A DNA stretch of 64,000 bases, taken from assembly GCA_964035545.1 (NCBI GenBank), contig OZ037767.1, positions 18,504,281 through 18,568,280 on the forward strand, given 5' to 3'. The translations under genes were made by a program, and so were the position numbers. Numbering within the stretch: the stretch's first letter is position 1; each line of letters begins with the position of its first letter. Below the pieces are notes generated by a model, which was given only the letters and a program-made list of their open reading frames with translations, ran no database searches and was not told where the DNA came from. The DNA is from Bugula neritina (lineage: Eukaryota > Bryozoa > Gymnolaemata > Cheilostomatida > Bugulidae). This document shows positions 1 to 12,293 of the stretch, piece after piece.

Positions 1-2085
1 AAATAATATTGACTATTACGTCTTTATTCTGTCTGAATTATTTAGTGAGCGGTTCATTGATGAGATCCAGTAGCCGTAGGTTAGAGAGTAGAGTGGGGCC
101 GTTTGGGGAATCCCCACTCTAGTAGTTCCCTACGTCGTATTATTACGTTCGCAATAATAATATCAATATTATGCGATTGGGTTAAAAAAATAGTTAGAGA
201 GCGATCCCAGTAAATATTCTTGTTAAATAAAATTCCTCCTCCTCGTGCATTTGTTTTTAATTTTAATGTTGACCCCACAGACGTTTGCATATGTAGCGCA
301 ACGACTAGTGATTAGATGATAAATTTATTTGTTCAATTCAAAACATAATCATAATGATCATAATAATAATAATAATAATAATAATACTAATAGTAATAGT
401 AAATGTAATAGATTGTGCGGTCATGGTGATACTCAGTATCATACTGATACTGATGGTGCTGTAGCCTCAGCCTGTAGCGTAGGCGTAGCCGTAGGTCAAC
501 ATGAACATGTGACTTGAAGTTAGAGTTAGTTAGTGTTACTAACTACAACTCAATAAGTTAAGTCACAACTTATAAGTTATCACCATGACTAACGGTCTCA
601 ATTTTAGGGTGTGAGATTGTATACTGATACTCATTTATATGAGTTATAAGTTATACTTATAGTTATAGTAAATTACTATTTCTATTTGTAATAATAATAG
701 ATCATTACATTAGTGATTAGATGTTGATGTTAAAGCTAAACGTTGCAGATAGAGCTACTACTAGTACTAGTACTACTGTATTACCAGAAGTAGATATTCG
801 CAGTCATCAATTATTTTAATCAGTAAATGTAATGTAGGTTATTTAACTTTTAAGTTTTAAGCATTGGCTGAACATAAATGTTACGTTCAATTTGACATTA
901 GACGTTAGTCATACTCATTCACATTGTCAATAAATAATAGTGTGTGTTAAATCAAACCAAGTTAATTAGTTATCTGCATCAGTGCTTGGTATTCGGTTTT
1001 ACCATTAAATTTAAAGATTGTGTTTGATTTTTAACTTTAAGTAATTAATTTAATATTTTAATAACTTTAAGGAATGCGTCTGCTGTTGGACTTAGTACTA
1101 TGTCGACTAGTGACAATGCCAAGCCTAATAGTAGTATAAGTACTAGCAGTATCTACTGCTAATAGAATAATACTTGTACTAGTATAACGCGCTAACTGTA
1201 ATGAGCAATGCAAGGGTCATGTAGGGTTATTCATTGTTAATGTAACTTGTGATATAAAATCTTCAAATACTGTTAGTGTTAGTGCTTCTAGTTCTAGAAA
1301 ACTTGTAGTAGTTGTCAGTGAAGATAAAGTTGAGCTTAGTTACTCTTTGATTGTGATATTGATTATGATAATAATATAGATGCTAATGGTTGTAGTAAAA
1401 TTAAGTTTAATAGCAAAACTAACGACCCAGTCATTGTATATTGTAGTAAGTTAGAGTTAAGCTTAGCCATTACTTCTACCCTTATAATTTAAATCAATGA
1501 CCACTAATCAATATTTAACTGTTTTTTAAATCAAGAGTAACTGCCTATCTTTAATGCTGTTGTAATATTTACACAGTTTATGTAAATTTGGAGTTACCTT
1601 TTCTTGATGTTATGGCTGATCAATTGATATTCTGTTTTTGAAAAATATAGTCACTTCCTGTTTGACAAACTGTAGTGCTTGATTAAAACAATTTGAAGAT
1701 GAAAACTAATCCACTAATAATTGCTAGATAAATAGACATCTAAAGAATAAAACACTTCTAGTTAGTTTTGCAACAGCATATTGGAATAAATTGTGGGTTC
1801 TGTAAGAATTTTGACGAGAAAACACAACTCTCTGTATAGCAAAAAAGAGAAGGCAATTCAATGTGTAAAATGTCTTTATTGGTATGCTTCCAACGAAAAA
1901 GTATAAAAATCTGTATGAAGATAGTGTTCCCTCCGAGCTCCAGCAGTAGACTGAATCTATGCTGGCAAACTCTTCCTTTTATATTATAGAATTCGGACAC
2001 TTCAAATTCACTTCAGCACTGCTTTGTACTGTCCTCACTCTAGTATGTCATCATATTTTTATTTATCTGGTTTCTAGAGTTTGAA
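1..2085. other. Low-complexity AT-rich upstream region
   Basis: No gene is supported here. From about 330 to 1480 the DNA is cryptically simple: short runs and shuffled variants of TAA, TAG, ACT and AGT triplets, such as an ATA/ATT run near 360-390 and ACTAGT-containing palindromes near 760-780 and 1140-1180. Short open frames in this part have repeat-like composition and are not credible genes. The stretch lies immediately 5' of the zinc-ribbon/chromodomain gene and probably contains its promoter, but I see no clear core promoter element. Confidence 0.6.
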
Positions 2086-5000
2086 ATGACCAATACTGCT
2101 GCTTCAGCTAGCAAAGTTGCTCGCTGCACTCTTTGTAAGGAGATTTTTACGCAGCGGCAAACTGTCCGGCCTTCTAAAAAATGTAGCCGCTGTGGTAAGT
2201 GCCCAGGCAGTTTAGAATGTATCACAATATTTGTCAACTCACAACTCTTACTATATTTTTACCATAGCTTCTGTAAAATCTTAACTAAAGTAACAGATAA
2301 CTCTATAAAATACAGAAAACTAAAGCAGTTTATAGTTGTATAATAATTATTTGAAGTTATTTTCTAATACCCTCACAATTGTTAGCAGTACTGAAGTAGT
2401 ACCTAAAACTGAATGCAGGATGTTACAATAACTAAATAGGAAATGGTTGCAGAGCTGTAGTTACTTCCTGTAGGCTATGCTGTTTACTACTGCATTGTTG
2501 TTGATGTTTTAGTGATGAAAAGAAGATGTCCACACTGTCAGCATGTTATGGCGATAAATGCTGCCAATTGTCCTGGCTGTGGTGAGTCAGTAGGACTAAC
2601 ATTTATATTGCTGATTCCAAGTCTCTTGGGGTATAACTGTTCCTGTGAATATGGCTGTTTGTGTTTGCTGGTGCTATTCTAGTGTTTGGTTTGATGTTGT
2701 TTTTTGAAGTATCTGTAATATTCCATTATATTTGATAAAATGATATTTTTTACTATAAAAAATCTATGCAGTTAGATTTTTCAACTCCTAAGCAACATTT
2801 ACGTGTGCACAGGTCAGTCTATGAAGTCATTGACAATAAACAGCAAACTGAAAACATTAAAGAGACAGTTTGAATGTGGAGAGCAACATAAGAGAGGTAA
2901 TGGCTACACGAAACAGAGGATGTGTAACATGGTAAGCTCGTTCAGATCATAAGTTTGTTGGCAAGTGAGGTATTTAAATCTTATCCTCACTTATTCTCAT
3001 CTCTTTCTGCTTTTATTTTTTGGTATTCTTTAGTCTTTTAAAATATTCCTTCCATCTGTCTTTGATGCCCTTATGTTCACTTATGATCTTGTCTTAATTG
3101 CTCATATTTGTTGAACACTATCCTGTCTGTCCTGTAATCTCCTCTGCCTTGCCCTTGCTAACCTGTATCTTTCCATCTGGACATTTTCTTCTAAATCTTT
3201 ATACAAGTCTTCATAACCTGTCTCCTTTGCTATTGTACATTTCTCTTTGCTCACTTTATTCAGTCTTTTCAATGCCAACTGATCTTCTCCCATCTTAGAC
3301 TTCCTCGTTCCACCACCAGAATTTTTTCTCTTTGTACTTCTCTCTCTCTACTGACCCCAAGTGACTCCTTCGCTGCTTCAATTATTCTCAGGTATGCTCC
3401 ATTCTATACGTCAAATTTCTCACTTCACTTCTCTGTAACTTTGTAAGCCAGCCCATCTCCCTCCTTCTCTTTGATTTTTTACCAGTTGATTTTCATTAGT
3501 CTTGCTCACTATCTTTCCTTTCTGTGATCTTGCAATCCGTTACCAAAAGCTTGTGTTGTAGTGCCATAGGCTCATCTGAGATAACTTTACAATCTCTCAC
3601 TTTACCAACATGTAATCAATCACTCTCTGGTTTAAGCCGCTCTTGTATGTATAGATCTTCTCTTCACTTTGGCAAAGAAAGTATTAGCAAGCGCCAAATC
3701 TCTACTTCTTACATAATTCAGTATCTTCTCTCTATCATCATTCCTCCTGCCCGCTAACTTTTTTCCATGCCATCTCTCAAAGCCCTCCAGTCTATCTGTT
3801 CCGGCATGTTCATTCAAATCACCTGCTAATATCAGCTGTTCTGAGGCCGGGATGCGTGTAGTGATTCCTTATAGTTGGTTTTCTTTCTCTTCATATCCTT
3901 ATCAAGGCGCTTATACCGTCACTATGTTGTATGTCTCTTTAGGTGTTACTTATTTCATTTTAATGATTTCTCAGATGCTCTCTCAGTCGCTATTACTCTA
4001 CCTCGCTACTCCCAACTAAGGCATATCGCAACTCTATGTCTTGGTCTTCTACCTCCAATACAGTATAGTGTATAACCACCTCTGATATTCAAATCCTATA
4101 CAGCCAAGCAAATAATAGTTCTGCCATCTTAATAACTAGATTTTGAACTTGGTCAAACTTTTCAGTTCATGATGGCTAATAATTGTTTTGCCAATCAGCA
4201 AATGAAAAAACTGTAGTTATTTTGTAATTTCATTAATACAATCTAATTGTACTAGACAACAATTGGTTTAATAACTTGTTAATTTCTCTTTCTCTCGCCA
4301 ATTTATTGCTGCCAGAGCTATTCTAACACTATAAACTGATAATTTATAAAATTAGAGTATCATTGCAATAGATATATTCGGGGATGTCATTATATTGCAG
4401 TCAGCATTTGCTCATGGAGCTGGTTTTGGAGTGATAACTTTTATGCTGAAGCCGAATTCACAAGATCAACTGACAGTAATCAGCAGTGGAGTGTCCAGTG
4501 AACATACAAAGGAGTCTATTGAAGCAATGAAAGACCTGCTATTAGGTTCAAGTAAGATTCTACAGCAACACACAAAATCATCAACATCAGTCCATAACTA
4601 CAGCTTCGTGATTGTTGAATGAAAGTAGTAAACAGGTTTCTGTAATATCAGAGTTATGTCCTCTTTACTGCCACAGATTATAGTGTAGAGAATTCCTAAG
4701 ACATTTATTTTCAGCAGCAAAGCAAGCTGTGATGTTATTAGTGTATTCAATCTCTGAGAAAATTTTAAATCATTCTGATTTCTGTAAAAGTAATATTTGG
4801 AGCTCCTGTTAGTATATTTAAGTGCTATAAGCTGCTTTTCACTAGTATGTTACTTGGTAATACTAACTCTAGTGCCAATCTTCCACCACAAAGTCACTGA
4901 AGACATACTGGGTTGTAGGGCAGGTCACTCATACATGAACAGATGCTCTACCAAAGAGCATGCAGCTAACATATGATAGCTTTCTAATGGTTTTGTATTG

Positions 5001-6638
5001 ATGTTAATTGGCTGCCTTTATTTTTATTTATTTTAGTGAATCAAATTTACAATTTGAATGAAAAGACTTCTATGAAAAATTATAAGAAAAAAAGTGACGT
5101 CACTCGAACTGCAGCTGCTACTAATACTGAGACATCTACTAAGAGTACTGCTACTCCTACTATCACTGCTACTTCTATCACTGCTATTTCTACTTTTACT
5201 CCTACTGTCACCAATACTCCTACTATTACTGCTACTCCTACTATCACTGCTACTTCTATCACTTCTACTTCTACTCCTACTGTCACCACTACTCCTACTA
5301 TCACCACTACTCCTACTATCACTGCTACTCCTATTATCACTGCTACTCCTTCTCTCACTGCTACTCCTACTGTCACTACTATGACAGCTACTACTACTAC
5401 TCCTTCTATAGAAAGGAGAACTTCTACAAATACATGTTCAGCTCCTTTGATTAGACCACCCACAGAGAAGTGTTTAGTTACACAGAGATCTTCTACAGCC
5501 TCAGCCACAACTTCAACTAACAGACATGTTGTTCACTCTACACGCTCCACTCACATCTACGCTGCTATTACCACAACACTGACTAACACTTCAGCCACTG
5601 CTTCTTATACTTCAGCCACATCACAGCTCCCAGTTTCAAGAAATAATCTATTAGCAACAAAAGGTAAGATTTAAATAAATAGAATTCTTGGGAAAGAGTT
5701 TTCTTTGATATTTTCTGGTAATTTTAGAAAAGTTAAGAATGATAACTGAAACAGTTCAACAGTGTTGTGAGTGACAGCTAAGCATTGTACTACTGTTTGA
5801 TTGTAAAAACAAGTCAGGATATTTCTACAACTTTTTTGGATATGATTAAGCCATTGTCATAGTTACCACTTTATATTATGTTGCTTTGACTTCAGGTAAC
5901 AAAAGAAAGCTGTGGGCTATAGAAAAGATTAATAGAATCAGAGGAGCTATGGCACTTGTGAAATGGAAAGGTTACAAGTAAGTTGTGTAGACAACTCTAC
6001 AGCTATTTTCTGTCCACTGTGTGTGCTGCAGGTGCTTCGGTTGCAAGGATATGGTTGTGTTTTCAGGATTCCAACGTGGGAACCAGTGAGAAATGTGAAG
6101 CACACAGTTTTCTACCAGCAGCTGATGGTAAGAGCACAGCACAGCTGTTGATGTTATTCATTGTTATTTAGTAAATGTTATGAAATGTAGTTGAGTTGAA
6201 CCCAAATTTAGTTTTATAACTGCATAAAATATATTCAATGAGGGAGCTGTCTAGGGGGTAGAGCGTTTGCCTAGTAAACACGAGGTCATGGGTTCGAACC
6301 CTGACAAAGGCCATTGGTGATGTTAAGAAGAGCATCCAGTCATAATTGCTCCTGTATCTCATTTAAATAAGTCCTTAGCCCTCTTTAATAAAAACCATTT
6401 CCATCGGGGGTTTCTCACAGGGATAGCGACTATAAACTTGCATAAGTTGTATAAGATATATTCAATATAGATAAATAGACATATTTTCTATTTATGTTAT
6501 TTGTTCATCTTTTATAAATTATAATAAAGCAAAAGGTAAACTCTACTTTTTATGTGATAAAAGCAAACCAATCAAATGTCATATTTTATTGTGTTTTAGA
6601 AAGAAGATAGAAGTTTTGAAACGCCATCAACAACATAG
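2086..6638 (+). CDS. Zinc-ribbon, Thr-rich, chromodomain protein (8 exons)
   Basis: Exons: 2086-2194, 2513-2581, 2813-2931, 4401-4551, 5037-5663, 5896-5977, 6067-6127, 6600-6638. All junctions are GT-AG, phases match, and the sum is 1257 nt (418 residues plus stop). The N-terminal ~75 residues carry CxxC pairs (CTLC, CSRC, CPHC, CPGC) typical of treble-clef or zinc-ribbon folds. Exon 4 encodes a small unrecognised domain. Exon 5 encodes a ~200-residue Thr/Ser-rich low-complexity linker with TPTITA-like repeats. Exons 6-7 rebuild a chromodomain core: ALVKWKGYK joined to IPTWEPVRNV, with the aromatic residues used to bind methyl-lysine in this family. I infer a nuclear chromatin-associated protein. 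I do not recognise an orthologue. The ATG lies at the start of an open exon, and a non-coding 5' exon is possible. The last exon is short (12 codons), so the C-terminus is the least certain part. An AATAAA follows at 6837. Confidence 0.75.
5140..5392 (+). repeat. Coding minisatellite, ~18-bp ACTCCTACTATCACTGCT type
   Basis: About a dozen degenerate 18-bp or 6-bp-based units lie inside exon 5 of the zinc-ribbon/chromodomain gene. In frame they encode Thr-Pro-Thr-x-Thr-x hexapeptides. The repeat leaves other frames on both strands open as well, so overlapping long open frames here are by-products of the repeat. Confidence 0.8.
6238..6450 (+). mobile_element. tRNA-derived SINE, copy 1
   Basis: The head has a tRNA-like A-box region (TAGGGGGTAGAGCG) and a perfect B box (GGTTCGAACCC near 6292). 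A non-tRNA body follows, containing GAAGAGCATCCAGTCATAA and, further on, TTTCTCACAGGGATAGCGAC. The body from the B box onward is repeated at 10720-10900, which supports a dispersed family. It sits in the last intron of the zinc-ribbon/chromodomain gene, in sense orientation. A functional tRNA is unlikely because no proper cloverleaf 3' half is present. Confidence 0.8.
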
Positions 6639-6654
6639 CAAGCTTTAATTGTGT

Positions 6655-6830
6655 GTTAGATATTGTATATATACTATATTGTATATAGTATATATACTAT
6701 ATTAGATATTGTATATATACTATATTAGATATTGCATATATACTATATTAGATATTGTGTATATACTATATTGGATATTGTATATATAATATATTAGATT
6801 TTGTGTATACTATATTGAATATTTTTTAGT
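6655..6830 (+). repeat. ~23-bp AT-rich tandem repeat in 3' UTR/flank
   Basis: Units of the type AGATATTGTATATATACTAT repeat about seven times just after the stop codon of the chromodomain gene. Each unit is nearly self-complementary (TATATA), so the transcript could fold. No coding meaning. Confidence 0.75.
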
Positions 6831-6836
6831 ATTTAA

Positions 6837-6842
6837 AATAAA
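6837..6842 (+). terminator. Poly(A) signal AATAAA
   Basis: A canonical hexamer about 200 nt after the predicted stop codon of the zinc-ribbon/chromodomain gene, directly after the AT-rich tandem repeat. It fits the end of that transcript. Confidence 0.5.
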
Positions 6843-9800
6843 ATTTAAATGTTGACACCTTATAGTGTTTTGATTGTACTAGAGTAAATAAGTGCATAAT
6901 ACGTCAGCACAAAGTGTAGTGATTGTACACATTGTATGATAGTTATATTTAGCATTGGCAGTTCTAACAAGGCTTATTTAGATTGTGCATGATAGCTCAG
7001 TCAACTGTATATAATAAGATGTAGGCTAACTTTTGAACTGGGTACTAAATATAGCACAACATAGTAGGTAGCATAAGTATGTAATCATAGGTATTTATTA
7101 GTTTTGATGCAAACAAGTGCCTCACTTGAACATGTGCTGTTTTACCTGCAGTAAACTGCTATTTCTTAATGAACATAATAATATTTTGAAATTCTTTTGC
7201 ACTTTAAATATAACAAGAGAAATTTTTCTAATCAGCTTCCCACAGACGAGGTATTGACCTGTAGGTAGGAGCCAGGTTACTCGGACACTGCTGTCTAGTT
7301 ACTAAATATTCCTTAAGCTGATAACTGTACACTAGCTGTTACAAGTTATACCATCTGAAGGTACAAATTGAATTAGTAGTGAGTGCCTAGACTTTAGATA
7401 AAGTAAATAAAAAGGCTCTCTGCCATGACTTCTATTGTCCAGTATTTCAGTTGAAATACAATATGGCGCCCTAATTTCTTAGCAAACTGCAGTCTATGCC
7501 GGTTGGAAAAATAATTGTGCTAAATATGTGTAACTGAAAAATGGTTTTGCTTATTGTCCACAACACATATTTCCATATATGAATCTATAATCTAAAAGTA
7601 TAAAAACTGGTTTTATTTACATATATAATAACAGTTAATGTGCTTTAAAAAATTTTACATTAATATGGAAACAAAAAGTAACATACCTAATGCTATCATG
7701 CAATTATTTAGGCAGTACAGTGTAAGTTATGTAAATCTTCATAACTATAAGAGAAATAAACACAGCTAACTATCTTCCTTCACCACTTCAACTTCACTGA
7801 CTCATATCATAACATTGATAGCAATAAACAGTCAAAAGCCTTCTGTTGCAGTTGTCTGCACCATTTTTTCAACACATGATGCGCATTCACATATCACTAC
7901 AGATTTCTTTTATAGTGGTGTCTATTAAGTTTTATAATATCTGGATTGTTAATCTATTGATACTTTAACAAAAGTTGTGCACACAAAAACCTGCTAGGAT
8001 GTATGTACAGTACAAGTCTTTAGGCTGCCAACTGTTTCAATTTTGAAAAAAGTAATTTCAGATGTCATAGCAAAAGCTTCCAAAGTTGAAACTGATACTT
8101 ATGAATGAAGAATGGCTAACTAAACCTAGGCACCCACCCAGCATTTATTATTAGTGTCATTGCAGTTATACAATCAGATTTGATATATGGGGTGTAGCTT
8201 AGTTGTGTGACACGAATAGACTGGCATATACTCAACTATTGTGATGTGTACACGAATACTAGTAAGTTAGAATCAGGCGCAAAAGCAAGACAGTAATAAG
8301 GGTATGAGAGAGAATAATAAGCATAAGAGAATGAATAATGTCTATAACAGAGCAAATAATAGGGGTATGAGAGTGCATAATGGAGGTATGGGACTGAATA
8401 GTGAGCATAAAAGGAAGAAAAATCAGGGTATGGAAATGAATAATAACAGTGTGAGACCAAATAATAGACTTAAGAGCACAAATAATAAGGGTATGAGAGC
8501 AAATTATAAATCAATGAGAGCGTTTTGTGAGCATATGAGAGAGAATAATGGTTAGATACTTTATTATAAGCATATGAGATGTAATAATAAGCAATTTTTG
8601 ACCATTTGGCACTCCATACCATACTGCCTATGAGCTTAGCGTGAAAACATGAAAACTTCAACAGACTAAGAAAAACATGCCACACATGTTGTAAGATTTC
8701 TTGTAATTGAGATTAGCATAAAAGAATGATTGTATTATTATCTCCTAGTTAACAATTAATGCTGTGATTAGCTGCAGTTTGAGCATTATATTATCGTTTC
8801 CTATTATATACTGGTTATGTTATTTATTTTAAGTTTAAATGAAGAAATTTTTACTAATTGTAATATTATTTCACAAAATCATTACTTGGCACCGTCTGTC
8901 AGTTTACTACTCTGTATGAAAATAAAGATTGGAATATGTTTGAACTTGTACTACTTAATAATAAAACTGATGAACTCACATCTAAAAATGATCAGTTTGG
9001 GAGGCTTTAATTACTATAAATAATAATATGATTCTTTGAAAATGTGTTACCAAGTTTTATTATTGAACTAATACTATGTGTAAATTTAGAATGCTTGGAA
9101 CAAATTTCAGTAATAAGCCACTTAAAACTTTTTGTGATGTAATATTTTTAAAATTGCCAATCGACTGTTTTTACTCTCTGTTTCTCATAAGCATGTTATC
9201 TGCTACATAAGATTTTCAACAACAAAAAGAAACAAAACAATTTCAAATTCACAATTAACAATAGAGTTATAAATGAAAGCCAAAGAAGTTCTAAGAATAT
9301 AAATATTATGTGCTAAAGAGCATTACCTTTTGCTGGTGTTTAGCCTTTTTACTAAAAAATGGCAATTTCAACAGCTATCAAGTCATAAAAGATATTACTT
9401 ATACATAAAATTGATGTAAACCTATATAGTTGAATAATTCTAATAACTCTATATAACACATTGCAGCATAAAACTGGTGAGAACTCTGAAAGATAGCATT
9501 TTATTAACAGTACTTTAATTCGAGTTCATGTCTCTTCCAGAGTTGTTTTCTCATGTGATGTTCCCTGTACCCAAGCATTTGTGTTATAAACTAACCGTAG
9601 CTATTTTAGCTAGTTACAATTTTGGTGTTGTGTACTTCAACCAATTGATTTCATGACAAGTTTTATGCAACACATACTTTTAGACATGTGAGTAATTTCA
9701 GTTAGCAAGCTGATGCATGATGCTGCAGATCGTACTTGGCAAAGAAAACATTTAAAAAACAAATAATAATTAATTCTAATTATTGTCTCAATTCCTGAAC

Positions 9801-10640
9801 TAATCACTATAAAATTGTCAGACAATAAAATCAGCAGCTGAGAGTCTATATATGGAGTATGTTTCCAAGAATATATAAAGAACATATTATACTTACAACT
9901 TAATTGAAGTTGAAAATAAGTAACCCATTGTGAAAAATCTAAACTGAAGTTTTAGTCACAACCCAACGCCATATATAGCAGCAAGTGCTAATTTTATACA
10001 TAGCTTTTTTATAAATAATATTATATATTATAACTATTTTTTTTATTTTAGCTAGCCTGTACTTTTCCTACTTATCAGTATGACATGCAATTTCAGGACA
10101 AATTGCTATTGGGCAATACTTACTTACATTGCTTATAAATACTATCATATAATATTAAATCATACTGTTGTATCAGGATTGTCCATTTAGTTGCTGTTGC
10201 CTGTATATGGGAGTGCACAACTCTGTGATATTTGCATCAACGCATCAACATAATATAGATATAGCGTTGGTGTGGCTTGCACAGGTGTGAAAGATATAAA
10301 ATAGATTGTGTATGAGGGGAATGGAGTGATTGAAGAGTGATTGAGCAACTAGAATTGAAGATTGCAGACAAAAATATTTCATGTCTATGAACACAATAGA
10401 ATGTGTTAGGATGTGTTGGTAAAGTCTAGCCCAGGATCCTAGACTGCAGAGCATCACCAGACGAACACCCTAACCCAGAGCCCTAACTCTACCCCCTACA
10501 AATTGAGAGGAGCTGGATCAAGTATATATTATTTGGTGAGTTTGCAATAACTCTAAACTGCAAAAACCCACCAAAAAAATACCTAAGCTTATCTTTTCAT
10601 TTATAAAAACAACAGTGTTGTTTTATTGTTACACAATATA
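6843..10640. other. Gene-poor intergenic DNA
   Basis: I find no exon set that splices together here. Around 8290-8600 there is a degenerate purine-rich repeat (GGGTATGAGAG / AATAATAAGCAT variants) that leaves open frames on both strands by composition only. The rest is unremarkable AT-rich sequence. Confidence 0.55.
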
Positions 10641-10649
10641 CAGAGTATA

Positions 10650-10905
10650 GGGAGCAGCCGTGGTCTAGGGGTTAAGGCATTTATCTAGTGAACAGAAGCA
10701 GATGCTGCAGACTTCCAGGTCAACACGAGGTCATGGGTTTTAGCTGGACAAAGGCCATTGGTGATGTTAGGAAGAGCATCCAGTCATAATTACTCCTGCA
10801 TGTTGCCTCATTTAAATAAGTCCTTAGCCCACTTTAACAAAAACTCTTTCCATCCGAGGTTTCTCACAGGAATAGCGACTATAAACTTGCGTGAGTTTTT
10901 TTATA
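10650..10905 (+). mobile_element. tRNA-derived SINE, copy 2
   Basis: A tRNA-like head (GTGGTCTAGGGGTTAAGGCA) is followed by a body closely matching copy 1 at 6238: CACGAGGTCATGGGTT, CAAAGGCCATTGGTGATGTT, GAAGAGCATCCAGTCATAA and TTTCTCACAGGAATAGCGAC. This copy carries about 30 extra bases between the A and B regions (10694-10722) and its B box has decayed (GGGTTTTAGCTGG), so it is probably older or a subfamily variant. Confidence 0.8.
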
Positions 10906-11600
10906 ATATACAGAGTATAGAAATATGTAACACTTGTTAGAAATATGTTAATTTAAAAAGTTATTGTGCCTATATAATAAACTAATTAACTATAAACTGA
11001 GAGTAAAATTTGTTTCATGCAGTCACTGCACTTTAATTTTCCCAACATATAATTAGATTGTGATATTTCAGTTGCACCTTACAGTGTTTTAGATATTATT
11101 TAAAAAGTCTGTTCTGATTTTCACATATTATTGCTAAAAATGAATTTCAAAAATCTTTTGTTAAGCACTTTAGATTGCCAAAAATTCTTACCCTGCATTT
11201 AGTTATACTCTCAATGTATTATTATTCACAGTATTGTTTTAGTTATTCTACCAAGTAACTGGGTAATGTGTTAGATAATCCTAAGACACTATGTATGTAT
11301 ATGGTTGAAAAGTCAATGCAAAACCAATAACTACTGTGATAAAAGTTACCTTAAAGAAAATCTATATCAACAAACTGATACTTTTAGTTTAATTTCTACA
11401 ATGTGTAAAAACTAACATAGAAAATACTTTGGACAAGTATTTAACAACAACACATATAGGCGAGAATCAAGTGATGTGACAATCTATTTGAGTGGAACGT
11501 TACGCTAAACGCAACACTGAATGCCTAATAAACTGCTAGATACTCATTACCTTATATATGCTGCTTTTACAACTTGAATTAATTATGCTATGTAATAACT
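10906..11600. other. Intergenic, no feature recognised
   Basis: AT-rich DNA between the SINE and the (AT)n tract. No exon or RNA gene can be supported. Confidence 0.5.
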
Positions 11601-11603
11601 TTA

Positions 11604-11633
11604 CATATGTATATATATGTATATATATGTATA

Positions 11634-11710
<77 letters not shown>
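11604..11710. repeat. (AT)n microsatellite
   Basis: Begins as GTATATATAT units and becomes a pure AT alternation of about 70 bp. Similar tracts occur at about 11895-11935 and 13716-13753, bracketing the Penelope-like element and the hammerhead motif. Confidence 0.9.
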
Positions 11711-11712
<2 letters not shown>

Positions 11713-11843
11713 CAATGCTCGTGACTCCTAGGTGACCCCTAGAGTCACTTGAGCACTCTGGCTTGAGTTTACACACCTTTTAAATATGCTTTAGTAAAAC
11801 TATAAGTTTTACTATTGCGAAGGTGTGGGCCATGGTACTCTGT

Positions 11844-11890
11844 TCTGTGCTGATGAGGGGACAAATCCCGAAACAGCTGCTGTCCACAGA
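11844..11890 (+). ncRNA. Hammerhead ribozyme motif (type I-like)
   Basis: All conserved core positions are visible. Stem I: TCTGTG (11844-11849) pairs with CACAGA (11885-11890). Core CTGATGA at 11850-11856. Stem II: GGGG/TCCC with a short loop. GAAA core, then stem III: ACAG/CTGT with a 3-nt loop. Cleavage triplet GTC ends at 11884. Hammerhead motifs are an established component of Penelope-like retroelements and retrozymes. This copy is on the strand opposite the adjacent RT reading frame and separated from it by an (AT)n tract, so it may belong to a second, truncated element. Activity is not demonstrated, but no core base is missing. Confidence 0.75.
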
Positions 11891-11892
11891 TT

Positions 11893-11934
<42 letters not shown>

Positions 11935-11943
<9 letters not shown>

Positions 11944-12036
11944 GTATACGAGAAACATTGTTATTTATTACTTTATTAGGTAAAGTAATTACACTGATAT
12001 TTCGGGTACCACTGTACCCATCTTCAGAGTAGCAAT
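11935..12036. repeat. Inverted terminal repeat, left copy, with hammerhead-like motif
   Basis: The reverse complement matches 13593-13696 over about 100 bp with no mismatch seen. Read on the minus strand it contains CTGAAGA, a hairpin GGGTAC-AGTG-GTACCC, then GAAATATC. This matches the hammerhead core C-U-G-A-N-G-A ... GAAA with a 2-bp, loop-less stem III and an AUC cleavage triplet. There is one extra T between core and stem II. Such minimal hammerheads are known in Penelope-like elements, and activity may need a dimer. Confidence 0.7.
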
Positions 12037-12293
12037 GAATGAAATTCAAAAATTATTATGTTACGTTAGACGTTATGCATGACACAAAGAATAGAGAGTG
12101 GCAGTTATTGTAAATTATTGAAACTTAGGGAGATAATCTTATTTTATACATTACGCAGGTCAAAAATTATACTGATTTTTTTGCATAAAAAATAAATTAG
12201 AGTTGACAACAAAAATAGATATCCAAATATAAAAACAGCAAGAATTAGTGAAACTATGTGAGAGTTGAGTAGTGTGGAGCTATTGATATAGTT

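Noticed and set aside
5080-5508. Long open frames on the minus strand and other plus frame over the Thr-rich exon
   Set aside because: They result from the 18-bp coding repeat leaving all frames open; the spliced plus-strand frame explains the region.
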